Below are positions 7,322-14,023 of a stretch of 14,023 nt of DNA, piece after piece. The translations under genes and the position numbers were made by a program. This DNA comes from an uncultured bacterium (lineage in GTDB: Bacteria > Bacillota > Clostridia > Lachnospirales > Lachnospiraceae). Location of the stretch: assembly GCA_905216215.1 (NCBI GenBank), contig CAJMSZ010000053.1, forward strand, positions 1 to 14,023. The letters run 5' to 3'. Within the stretch, counting starts at the first letter, position 1; the number at the start of each line of letters is the position of its first letter. The notes below the pieces were generated by a model. That model saw only the letters and a program-made list of their open reading frames with translations. It was not told the DNA's origin and did not search any database.

Positions 7322-8539
7322 ATGGAAGCAATAAAACGCGCAGAGCGCATGCATGATGTACATTCGGACATCAGAGGTCCATTGTATATCGAAGCTTTGA
7401 AAATGCAGGAGGAAGGGAAGAAGGTTTTAAAGCTGAATACAGGAAATCCGGCAACCTTTGGTTTTCCTCTTCCGAAGAGTATTGAACAGGCACTGAATAA
7501 TCATATTGATGAAGGTGTGGCATATTGTGATTTCAAAGGAATGCCGGCTGCAAGAGAAGCGATTTGTGAGTATGAGAAGAGCAAAGGCATCAAAGGGATT
7601 ACACCGGACGATGTCTTCATAGGAAATGGTGTGAGTGAAGTGGTTTCTTTTGCCTTGATGCCATTGTTGAATCCAGGAGATGAGGTACTGGTTCCAACTC
7701 CAAGCTATTCTCTTTGGGGAAATACAGTCCATTTGTCCGGCGGAACACCAGTCTTTTACAGATGTGATGAACAAGCACATTGGTATCCGGACATTGCGGA
7801 TATTCGTTCCAAAATTACAGATAAAACTAAGGCGATTGTTGTAATTAATCCGAACAATCCGACGGGTGTATTGTACTCACGGGAGCTTTTGGAAGAGATT
7901 GTCCAGATTGCCAGAGAAGCAGAGATTATGATTTTTGCAGACGAGATTTATGATCGTCTTGTAATGGATGGCCTTGAGCATACTTCTCTTGCCTCGCTTG
8001 CGGATGATATTCCTATGGTAACCATGAATGGTTTGTCTAAGTCCCATTGCCTTTGCGGATATCGGTGTGGTTGGATGGTAATTAGTGGGCCGCGCCACCT
8101 GACAGAAGATTATGTGCAGGGGATTGTACAGCTAACTTCTATGCGCCTTTGTTCGAATACGTTGGCTCAGATTGTGATTCCTGCAGCTCTTGATGATATG
8201 GAGACTCCACATTCTATGGTAAGGCCGGATGGAAGACTTTATCTACAGAGAGAAGCAACGGTAAAAGAATTAGAGAAGATTGACGGGCTTTCCTTTGTGA
8301 AGAATGATGCTGCGTTCTATATGTTTCCGAAGCTGGATGTGAAGAAATTCAACATTACAGACGATAAGAAGTTTGCACATGATTTACTGGTAGCAACCAA
8401 TATTCTTATGGTTCCGGGAAGTGGATTCGACTGGCATGAGCCGGATCATTTCCGTATTGTTATGTTGCCTGAAGCACATGAGCTTGCGGATGCAATGCAC
8501 AGAATGGGTGAGTTCTTAGATGGATATAAGCAAAAGTAA
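7322..8539 (+). CDS. PLP-dependent class I/II aminotransferase, AlaA-like
   Basis: This cytoplasmic fold-type I aminotransferase probably interconverts alanine or another amino acid with its 2-oxo acid, using glutamate/2-oxoglutarate. The 405-residue protein is the normal length. Visible motifs are LNTGNPATFGF near the N-terminus, VPTPSYSLW, the cofactor-contacting INPNNPTGVLYS (residues 175-186), ADEIYDRLV with Asp207, and NGLSKSHCLCGYRCGWM with Lys240 as the Schiff-base lysine. The start MEAIKRAERMHDVHSDIRGP resembles the AlaA group. The start at ATG 7322 is preceded by GAGG at 7309-7312. The gene is monocistronic: its promoter lies upstream and a strong hairpin terminator begins 8 bases after the stop. 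Substrate is inferred by resemblance only. Confidence 0.88.
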   Translation: MEAIKRAERMHDVHSDIRGPLYIEALKMQEEGKKVLKLNTGNPATFGFPLPKSIEQALNNHIDEGVAYCDFKGMPAAREAICEYEKSKGIKGITPDDVFIGNGVSEVVSFALMPLLNPGDEVLVPTPSYSLWGNTVHLSGGTPVFYRCDEQAHWYPDIADIRSKITDKTKAIVVINPNNPTGVLYSRELLEEIVQIAREAEIMIFADEIYDRLVMDGLEHTSLASLADDIPMVTMNGLSKSHCLCGYRCGWMVISGPRHLTEDYVQGIVQLTSMRLCSNTLAQIVIPAALDDMETPHSMVRPDGRLYLQREATVKELEKIDGLSFVKNDAAFYMFPKLDVKKFNITDDKKFAHDLLVATNILMVPGSGFDWHEPDHFRIVMLPEAHELADAMHRMGEFLDGYKQK

Positions 8540-8547
8540 ATAGTGCT

Positions 8548-8580
8548 ATATGAAAAAGGTCCGATGGACCTTTTTTATAT
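8548..8580 (+). terminator. Intrinsic terminator after the aminotransferase gene
   Basis: Bases 8548-8562 pair along 15 positions (one G-U) with 8566-8580 around a GAT loop. The core is AAGGTCC/GGACCTT and the right arm contains six T residues. The matching A run on the left makes it potentially active on both strands. Confidence 0.85.
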
Positions 8581-8593
8581 GTCTGGAAACAAA

Positions 8594-8622
8594 AGAAAAG
8601 ACCCGGGGGATGGGTCTTTTCT
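8594..8622 (-). terminator. Terminator of the minus-strand reductase-like operon
   Basis: AGAAAAGACCC (8594-8604) pairs perfectly with GGGTCTTTTCT (8612-8622) around a seven-base loop. Read on the minus strand it ends in TTTTCTTTTG, about 40 bases after the selenoprotein stop. It can also act as a back-up terminator on the plus strand. Confidence 0.8.
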
Positions 8623-8659
8623 AATAGATATTTATATGCGAAACATTAAACAGTTTCCA

Positions 8660-9982
8660 CTAAGCAGTTTCTATTAAGCAGTTAGAACCTTCAGCAGGAG
8701 CTTCGGCTAACATATCAACTGCTTTCTCACATAATTCTTTCCGGTAGGTAACTTCGGCTGCCGTAGGGAGAGAAGGATTTCCAAATACGTGAAGGACACT
8801 GTTTCCGCGCAGAATTCTGTGTGAACCGATTCCTTCGGAAATATTTACCAGATTGGTGACATGGACAATTGGAATACCTGCACGTTCAATTTCTTTTGTC
8901 ATGACTGCACCGCAGCGTGAGGAAGTACCTCATGTAGAGGTAAGAATGACGGCATCTACATCATTTGCAAGCAAATCTTTGGCAATGCCTTCGCCAAATT
9001 CTTTTCCTTTTTCCATTGGAGTCATAACACCGGCTGTGGTATAGAATGCCGGGAATACGTCTCCGATTTTTCCTTCTTTTTTCAGTTCTTCCAGAGCATC
9101 AATTGGCACAAGGCGGTTCGGGTCCTGAAGAACGAAAGCGTTATTGTAACCCTGATGACGGACTTCATAATCCTTGGCATCCAACCGATCTACATTACCA
9201 AAGGTGTAGCGCTTGTAGCATTTGGAATTGGTTACAACCATGTTGTCCGGGTTTCCGGCAGGAACCAGACCACCATCGGTAACAACAGCAACTTTGATTT
9301 CATTCAGTGGTTTTTTCAGTACCGGGAGAGGAAGCTCCTCGTGGTTTGGCATTTTTACTTCGGTATAGAAGTTTTCTTTATGGTATTTCTTAAGCAGCAT
9401 ATCCACACCACGTTTGCATGCCGGAATGGAATAATCAATCTGGATTGCAGGACCGGAGCCATGGTAGCCTTCTTTTTTACCATCACCGATAAAGTCACCT
9501 TCGACCAGACGTTTTGCAAATGCGGCAACATTTTTAATGAAGATACGCATACGGTTTGCACGGTTGTCGGTCTGAAGAATATAACATCTGTCTTTGTAAA
9601 GGTCCGTACCTGGATTTTCCGCATAAAGTGCAGTGACGGCAGGAATCTTTAACTGTTCTGTGATAACAGCAGTGGCAGCACCGCAGCCGATTCCATAACG
9701 ACCTGCGTTCATACCGGGTCCGGCGATAAATAACTGGGCATTGTATTTCTTTACGATTTCTACAAATTCTGCCGTAACGGTTTCTATATTTTCTGCAATA
9801 TGGTTGTCACCACAAATGATGGTGGCAACGATTTGATAATCATCCCCGAGTTCTTTTGCAAGCTGAAGTCCCGGTCCTACAGGTTCCTCCCTTACAGAAA
9901 CACCGATACTTGCGGTATCTTCACCGCCCATGCCGGCATAAAACTGGTTAATATAATGAACGACTCTTATTTTCTCTGCCAT
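8660..9982 (-). CDS. Selenoprotein of the glycine/sarcosine/betaine reductase component B family (GrdB/GrdF/GrdH-like)
   Basis: Family members are the Sec-containing substrate-binding subunit of component B in Stickland reductases; they help form a Se-carboxymethyl intermediate on selenoprotein A. The gene is read through an in-frame TGA at 8930-8932 as selenocysteine (residue 351 of 440). Sequence on both sides is family-like: KIRVVHYINQFYAGMGGED at the N-terminus, VDAVILTST before the TGA and CGAVMTKEIERAGIPIVHVT after it. Length and Sec position are right for GrdB. After Sec the protein reads GTSSRCG where, as I recall, classical GrdB has GTCTRCG, so the first Cys is Ser. Start ATG 9982 has AAAGGAGG at 9991-9998; the upstream in-frame start at 10006 would add 8 residues inside the previous gene. 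It follows the GrdE-like gene by 2 bases. No grdA, grdC, grdD, thioredoxin or sel genes are in the window. The substrate is unknown. Confidence 0.92.
8899..8932 (-). promoter_or_regulatory. Sec codon with candidate bacterial SECIS hairpin
   Basis: On the minus strand the UGA (8932-8930) is followed by a small hairpin, CUGC-GGU-GCAG (8915-8905). Its GGU loop falls at bases 22-24 counted from the U of UGA, similar to the loop G and U of the E. coli fdhF element. UGAGG itself can also pair with CCUCA (8932-8928 with 8922-8918). Position and loop fit SelB recruitment. The fold was drawn by eye. Confidence 0.65.
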
Positions 9983-9984
9983 AA

Positions 9985-11265
9985 TTATGCCTCCTTTCCT
10001 GCACAATCCGGCACTGGTGGCAGGTCATTGTCAGTGGTTACATAACAGTCACCGAGCTGGGACCAGATTCCTTGATATGCAAAGTTTGTAGAGTGAACAA
10101 ATGGACCTTCTACATTGACACCGGCAAGACTTGGAACATTGGTGTCACGGCCAATGACACGGTCAACCTTTGGATGATGTAAATCGTAGTTGCGTCCGCT
10201 GTTGATGCAGGCATCAATTCTTGGGTCGGAGATAACCAGCATATCACCAGGTTTATCATTAGAAACGGCTGATAAATTCATGACTGCCGGCATTCCCATT
10301 TTCTCACACCAGTTGAATGCGAGCGCCTGGTCTAACTGACAGTGCCCCATACCGGACTTATTAATGATTACGCAGTCAGCACCTAAGGTTTCCTTGCAAA
10401 TCGTAGCTGCAATCATTCCCATGGTATCTTTTCCGTCAACCTTCATAACGTTATTGGTAAATACCATGCCGACAAATTCCAAGTCCTTTCCATGACGGTT
10501 CATGAGTTCTTTGATATATAGCTCATTCTGTAAGAAATAGTTCGGCTCCCAGTAACGCCAGATCATGGCACCATCCAGAACTTCGGTAGGCTGAAGCACG
10601 ATTGGCAGGAAATTCAGTGCGCTTTGTCCATATACATGGAAGTTCCAAGTATCATGGGAAGCCATGTGTACGGTGAGATAAGCAACTTTTGGAAGCTTCT
10701 TTTCCGGGTCAACCGGTTTGCGCTCAAATACTTCTGTCTCATCCGGTGTCATGTTAATTGCAAGTTTTGCAAGATGAACGTTGATGGAAAGCGAAGCGTA
10801 TTTGAGTGCTTCGGCATAGCTTGCGTCGCTGACACCCTCAGCAGGAGTGGCGTCCAGAATAATATGATAATGTCTGGAGAAGTTGGAGTATTTTGCACAC
10901 TCGCCACCCATATCCAGATAGTATTTGATATTGCATTTTGCATAATAAAGGTCGGATATCACAACTCCTTTCAGGGCAACCGTACGTCCTTCTCCGGCTG
11001 GTGCAAGCTTGCCCCAGATTCCGGGATAAGAGGTTTCCGGTGCGTCTGCTTTGCAGCGTGGCTGCATTACATCATGAATCCCTAAGATACGGCAGCTCTC
11101 TCCAGGTACCGCTAGCTTAATGTCCAGAGAACCGAACAGCTCACTTTTGGCAATGTTTATTAATTCTTCTTTGTTTACAGTCAGTATGCCGTCTTTCAAA
11201 TTGGTTGTGTCACCAAATTGAACCTTATGCACACGGACATAATCAATTTGTAATCGTTTGCTCAT
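9985..11265 (-). CDS. GrdE/GrdG/GrdI-like component B subunit, apparently without the pyruvoyl-forming Cys
   Basis: In glycine, sarcosine and betaine reductases this protein is a proprotein cleaved at an internal Cys (Cys242 in C. sticklandii GrdE) to make a pyruvoyl subunit that binds the amine. This 426-residue protein is normal length and aligns by eye along the family: LAVPGESCRI, YPGIWGKLAPAGEGRT, NFSRHYHIILDA, QPTEVLDGA, ELMNRHGKDLEFVGMVFT and HPKVDRVIGRDTNVPSLAGV. After PTEVLDGA, where I recall GrdE having SGNC plus a Cys-containing stretch, it reads MIWRYWEPNYFLQNE (residues 234-248), with no Cys or Asn-Cys. It may be unprocessed and lack a pyruvoyl group. Start ATG 11265 has AAAGGGG 9 bases upstream; ATG 11271 is an alternative. 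It is the first gene of the operon, and its stop is 2 bases from the selenoprotein start. Confidence 0.88.
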   Translation of the reverse strand: MSKRLQIDYVRVHKVQFGDTTNLKDGILTVNKEELINIAKSELFGSLDIKLAVPGESCRILGIHDVMQPRCKADAPETSYPGIWGKLAPAGEGRTVALKGVVISDLYYAKCNIKYYLDMGGECAKYSNFSRHYHIILDATPAEGVSDASYAEALKYASLSINVHLAKLAINMTPDETEVFERKPVDPEKKLPKVAYLTVHMASHDTWNFHVYGQSALNFLPIVLQPTEVLDGAMIWRYWEPNYFLQNELYIKELMNRHGKDLEFVGMVFTNNVMKVDGKDTMGMIAATICKETLGADCVIINKSGMGHCQLDQALAFNWCEKMGMPAVMNLSAVSNDKPGDMLVISDPRIDACINSGRNYDLHHPKVDRVIGRDTNVPSLAGVNVEGPFVHSTNFAYQGIWSQLGDCYVTTDNDLPPVPDCAGKEA

Positions 11266-11341
11266 TTGCATTTTCCCCTTTCTAAAATAAATAATGTTCA
11301 TGAATATATGGCGATAAACGATTCGGATTTTATCTACTATT

Positions 11342-11370
11342 ATTGTATATTTAAATAAATAGGGCGACAA
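11342..11370 (-). promoter_or_regulatory. Promoter of the reductase-like operon
   Basis: On the minus strand, TTGTCG (11370-11365), 17 bases, then TACAAT (11347-11342), giving a leader of about 70 bases. The leader contains a small palindrome, TTCATGAA (11297-11304, extended imperfectly to 14 bases), downstream of the -10. It could be an operator for the adjacent TetR-type regulator; that assignment is speculative. Confidence 0.6.
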
Positions 11371-11432
11371 CAAACAGAACTTCGGATTGTTTAAAAGTAG
11401 TACAAAAAAAGAAAAGTGCACAAAGAAATCTG

Positions 11433-11484
11433 AAAAAAATAAGAAGTGAGTGCGATAAATAGTACAATTATTGCACCCACTTCT
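11433..11484 (-). terminator. Terminator of the minus-strand TetR-type regulator gene
   Basis: Bases 11442-11458 pair with 11468-11484 over 17 positions (one mismatch, one G-U) around a nine-base loop. On the minus strand the hairpin is followed by TTATTTTTTT-like sequence (complement of 11433-11441). It begins 15 bases after the regulator stop and separates it from the reductase-like operon, which therefore uses its own promoter. Confidence 0.85.
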
Positions 11485-11498
11485 AAAAGTTATATTGT

Positions 11499-12083
11499 TT
11501 AAGCGGATCTTATTTTTGTTTTTTTCTGGAAGGTGCGGTTCGGTACGGTTTCCCGTTCAAGAATCGTCCGCATTTGTTCAAAGTAAATCATATAGTCATC
11601 GTGCATACCATTTTGTACCCATTCACTTAGCATTCCCAGCAGTGCATGAGTTTTCATTCTGGCAGTCAAGTAAAGCTCGTCCTTCTTGATGGAAAGCTGA
11701 TATTTTTGATAGGTATGTTCCAGATTGCGTGTCCATAGATTCACGTAAAAATCGTGCATACATCCATACAGAGAATTCTGTCCCGTGTATTGGAAACAAG
11801 CCATATAGAATTTGCGGTGAGCATACAGAACCTTGCATACATCTACAAAAGTCTCCGGTAATTTATCCGGATCTGCGAAAGATGCAATGTGTTCATTCAT
11901 ATCAGAGAAAAATATCCAGTTGATTAACTCATATTTATCCTGAAAATGGTAATAGAATGTATTCCGGCTGATACCACAATAGTTCGTGATGTCTTTTATT
12001 GAAATTTTTGATAAAGGCTGATTGGCAAGCAAAGCTTTTAAGGCATCTGCAAGAGCTTCTTTGGTAATGGAAGTGTTCGGCAT
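11499..12083 (-). CDS. TetR/AcrR family transcriptional regulator 1
   Basis: This 194-residue DNA-binding regulator has an N-terminal helix-turn-helix, KISIKDITNYCGISRNTFYYHFQDKYELINWIF (residues 26-58). The C-terminal helical part is the type in which an aromatic-rich dimer/ligand domain follows (FYMACFQYTGQNSLYGCMHDFYVNLW). The DNA-binding half resembles DhaS-like TetR proteins. Start ATG 12083 has GGAGGG at 12090-12095; longer in-frame starts up to 12194 lack this and would run into the promoter. It lies immediately upstream of the reductase-like operon on the same strand, separated by a terminator and promoter, so it is a good candidate to control it. A paralogue with similar sequence along its length is at 13356-13931. 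The ligand is unknown. Confidence 0.88.
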   Translation of the reverse strand: MPNTSITKEALADALKALLANQPLSKISIKDITNYCGISRNTFYYHFQDKYELINWIFFSDMNEHIASFADPDKLPETFVDVCKVLYAHRKFYMACFQYTGQNSLYGCMHDFYVNLWTRNLEHTYQKYQLSIKKDELYLTARMKTHALLGMLSEWVQNGMHDDYMIYFEQMRTILERETVPNRTFQKKTKIRSA

Positions 12084-12103
12084 TTGTGACCCTCCTTTTC
12101 TCA

Positions 12104-12194
12104 AATGAACCGTTTTCATTGTAGTACGACATAAGGTGTAATAGGTTAAATTTGCTTCCAATGACATTATATTACAACTATATTCAGACAACAA
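12104..12194 (-). promoter_or_regulatory. Promoter and candidate operator of TetR-type regulator 1
   Basis: On the minus strand, TTGTTG (12194-12189), 17 bases, then a perfect TATAAT (12171-12166). Between this promoter and the gene, 12104-12120 is a perfect dyad AATGAA-N5-TTCATT, suitably placed for an autoregulatory operator. The promoter is well supported; the operator role is inferred from position only. Confidence 0.6.
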
Positions 12195-12275
12195 TGAAAA
12201 ATGACGAAAAAAATTCAGACAAAAACAAAAAGTGTAATAAACTCAGAATAAAAATTCACCAAAAAATAATTTGGA

Positions 12276-12284
12276 TGTTACAAT
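12276..12284 (+). promoter_or_regulatory. Extended -10 promoter of the alpha/beta hydrolase gene
   Basis: TG-T-TACAAT (12276-12284) is an extended -10 element with no good -35 at the matching distance. Transcription would start around 12291, which gives a very short leader and agrees with the downstream GTG start chosen for the hydrolase. The surrounding 12195-12275 is A-rich with no gene. Confidence 0.4.
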
Positions 12285-12307
12285 ATATGCAGAAAGAAGG
12301 TGATTAT

Positions 12308-13189
12308 GTGGACTACTGTTTTAAAGAAATGTATATTCCTCGAAAAGACAATGGAAAAGCCTTATATCTTACGAAGTTTGAAAGTGAGAGCAGTATTCCG
12401 GAGCGGAATCTTCTGATGATTCACGAGCTTACCTTTGCTCAATTTGTATTTGATATCAAATATAAAGATTACAGTCTGTGTGAGTATTTTGCAGGTCAGG
12501 GATATACGGTATGGAGACTGGATATCGGTGGTTATGGAAAGTCGGAATCTTATGAGAACGGTTGGGATGTGACCACCGAAAATGCGGCAAAGGATCAGCT
12601 ATGTGCCATCAAAGTGATATGTGAGCAGCAGAGCGTGGAAAAGATTGATTTACTGGGCTGGTCCTGGGGGAGCATGACAACCGCAAAAGCTGCAATATGG
12701 CAACCGGATCAGATTCGAAAACTGGTCTGGCTTGGACCTTGCTTTGGAGGTGTGTTTGAGCCGGTAATGATTCATACACCGTTTTTGTCGATTGATGATG
12801 ATTATGTAAACCGGATCTGGAGAAAAGATCCGGAGTGTCAGGAGCAGTATGACCAGGCTATAGTGGAACCTATGCTGCTGAATCTGTGGTCTGTGCTGGC
12901 ATACAGACAGAAGGGGGAGCGATTAAGACCGGCCGGAGGAGCAAAAGAGATTATGGAGGCAGGAGATAAATGGCTGATTGAGCCTGAGAAGATCAAGGTT
13001 CCGGTATTGATTGTGACAGGGGATAGTGACTTTTACGTGAATGTAGAGCGGTGCTATGAGGCAGTGGAAAAGCTTCCTCAAGGGTCTGCTATCTGCCATC
13101 TGAAACACGCAGGACATGCCATGTATCTGGAAAAAAATTTTTATCAGAAAACGCGTCAGGCAATTTTGAATTTTTTGAAAGAAGAATAG
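12308..13189 (+). CDS. Alpha/beta hydrolase (serine hydrolase)
   Basis: This cytoplasmic alpha/beta-fold hydrolase cleaves an ester, thioester or amide of unknown identity; no signal peptide is seen. In the 293-residue form the nucleophile motif GWSWGS places Ser119, VTGDSDFYV gives the likely acid Asp241, and KHAGHAMYLEK gives His270, so the triad is complete. IHELTFAQFVFD and WRLDIGGYGKSE are the usual strand and oxyanion-region segments. GTG 12308 is chosen because AAGG at 12297-12300 sits 7 bases upstream and the longer versions (ATG 12287 or 12152) add a Lys/Asn-rich, poorly structured extension without a ribosome binding site. If ATG 12287 is used the protein is 300 residues. The gene is flanked by two TetR-type regulator paralogues, which suggests regulated expression against a small-molecule substrate. 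Confidence 0.85.
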   Translation: MDYCFKEMYIPRKDNGKALYLTKFESESSIPERNLLMIHELTFAQFVFDIKYKDYSLCEYFAGQGYTVWRLDIGGYGKSESYENGWDVTTENAAKDQLCAIKVICEQQSVEKIDLLGWSWGSMTTAKAAIWQPDQIRKLVWLGPCFGGVFEPVMIHTPFLSIDDDYVNRIWRKDPECQEQYDQAIVEPMLLNLWSVLAYRQKGERLRPAGGAKEIMEAGDKWLIEPEKIKVPVLIVTGDSDFYVNVERCYEAVEKLPQGSAICHLKHAGHAMYLEKNFYQKTRQAILNFLKEE

Positions 13190-13220
13190 TGTGACACATT
13201 CGCACAAGTGTCACATTTTT
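13190..13220 (+). terminator. Intrinsic terminator after the hydrolase gene
   Basis: TGTGACAC (13190-13197) pairs perfectly with GTGTCACA (13208-13215) around a ten-base loop and is followed by five T residues. It begins immediately after the hydrolase stop codon. Confidence 0.8.
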
Positions 13221-13264
13221 GTGCATATTAAGGAAAATGCCCAATTATAAAACAGTCGTATTTA

Positions 13265-13294
13265 TTGCATACGCAAATAAAAAAAGTGTATAAT
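13265..13294 (+). promoter_or_regulatory. Promoter of TetR-type regulator 2, with overlapping dyad
   Basis: TTGCAT (13265-13270), 18 bases, then a perfect TATAAT (13289-13294). The -35 box is part of a small dyad, TTGC-ATAC-GCAA (13265-13276), where a bound repressor would block polymerase, so autoregulation is plausible. Confidence 0.6.
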
Positions 13295-13355
13295 AATGGC
13301 AGAAAATGTTAATAAATTATCGAGAATTGCTGGATAATTAGATGGGAGGATGTAG

Positions 13356-13931
13356 ATGGCAAATACGAAACTTACAAAAGAAGCACTGGCAAAAGCACTG
13401 AAAGACCTATTACTCGAGCGTCCACTCGATAAAATTTCAGTGAAAGATATCACGGAACAGTGTGGTATGAGTCGAAACAATTTTTACTATCATTTTCAGG
13501 ATAAATACGAATTGATTAGTTGGATTTTCTATAATGACATTTCAAAGCGGGTGGAAACCTATGCAGATTCGTCAAAATTTCTGGAGGACAGTTTTACCAG
13601 CGTATGTGAGTGCCTGTACAACGAACGGGAATTTTATTTAAAATGTTTCAAATATGTAGAGCAGAACTCATTGTTTGAAGTGTTGACGGAACTTTATATG
13701 GAGCTTTGGACGAAAACTTTGCATGAGCGATATGCAAATTCCGGTCTGGATCTTAGTGATGACGAAATTCAGCTTATTGCAAAGATGAATACCCGGGCCA
13801 TGGTAGGAATGATTACGGATTGGGTAAAAAAAGGTATGAAAGATGATTACATGAATTATAGCGAGCAAAATGCAACCTCGCTGGACAGAGAATGTTTTGT
13901 GGTAGGAGGAAAGTATCTGATGCTTTCTTAG
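13356..13931 (+). CDS. TetR/AcrR family transcriptional regulator 2
   Basis: This 191-residue DNA-binding regulator has the helix-turn-helix KISVKDITEQCGMSRNNFYYHFQDKYELISWIF at residues 26-58. The recognition part (SRN-FYYHFQDKYELI-WIF) is nearly identical to that of regulator 1, while the C-terminal half, presumably the ligand-binding part, is less alike. By eye about half of all residues match over the full length, so the two are paralogues that may share operator preference but respond to different signals. GGGAGGA at 13344-13350 supports the start. It follows the hydrolase in the same direction but behind a terminator and with its own promoter. No clear terminator was seen in the 92 bases after its stop. 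Confidence 0.88.
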   Translation: MANTKLTKEALAKALKDLLLERPLDKISVKDITEQCGMSRNNFYYHFQDKYELISWIFYNDISKRVETYADSSKFLEDSFTSVCECLYNEREFYLKCFKYVEQNSLFEVLTELYMELWTKTLHERYANSGLDLSDDEIQLIAKMNTRAMVGMITDWVKKGMKDDYMNYSEQNATSLDRECFVVGGKYLMLS

Positions 13932-14023
13932 GGGTAAATATAGAATTGTATTTTAGAAGGGCACTTCTTATTTCCCGACAGCCCCATTCTTTTTCTTCTG
14001 TCTTTATATGCCAGAAACAGAAT

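Noticed and set aside
8660..10006. Broken grdB-like pseudogene caused by a nonsense mutation
   Set aside because: The TGA falls exactly at the family's selenocysteine position, the sequence after it is conserved, and a SECIS-like hairpin follows.
13950..14023. Possible terminators after regulator 2 (AGAAG/CTTCT, GACAG/CTGTC)
   Set aside because: The stems are only five pairs, one with a very long loop, and T runs are poor. They could arise by chance in this sequence.

Overview
The window looks like a chromosomal segment of an anaerobic, gut-type member of the Clostridia, most likely a Lachnospiraceae relative. The evidence is moderate GC, strong AGGAGG-type ribosome binding sites, a [FeFe]-hydrogenase maturase, nickel-pincer cofactor (lar) genes, and a selenocysteine-containing Stickland-type reductase pair. 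Genus-level placement is inference from gene content.

Layout. (1) Positions 1-2659, + strand: the lar operon larE (5' end cut off)-larB-larC. It makes the nickel-pincer nucleotide cofactor of lactate racemase and related enzymes; no larA-type enzyme is in the window. LarC carries six tandem copies of an 18-bp His-rich repeat. (2) 2852-4246: an NCS2 uracil/xanthine permease with its own promoter and a terminator. (3) 4415-5458: a stand-alone hydE. (4) 5475-6843: a promoter, a fluoride riboswitch (crcB motif) with an overlapping intrinsic terminator, and a CPA-type cation/proton antiporter. (5) 6910-7179: a 3'-truncated remnant of pyrrolidone-carboxylate peptidase (pcp). (6) 7322-8539: an AlaA-like aminotransferase. 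Two terminators separate it from the convergent minus-strand operon.

(7) 8660-11265, minus strand: a two-gene operon related to component B of glycine/sarcosine/betaine reductase. The first gene is GrdE/GrdG/GrdI-like. The second is GrdB/GrdF/GrdH-like and is read through an in-frame TGA (8930-8932) as selenocysteine; a conventional ORF caller splits it in two. The pair is unusual. The GrdE-like protein appears to lack the Asn-Cys site that matures to the pyruvoyl cofactor, and the selenoprotein has Ser where classical GrdB has the first Cys after Sec. It may therefore be an uncharacterised branch of the family. (8) 11499-13931: two paralogous TetR-type regulators, one on each strand, bracket an alpha/beta hydrolase. 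The first lies just upstream of the reductase-like operon on the same strand. Regulators, hydrolase and selenoprotein pair may form one functional island, which is inference from position.

No tRNA, rRNA, CRISPR array, insertion sequence or phage gene was seen. Stretches not listed as features are short gaps. The longest are 2660-2851 (promoter only), 11266-11498 (promoter plus terminator) and 12084-12307 (divergent promoters). Bases 13932-14023 hold nothing I can support.
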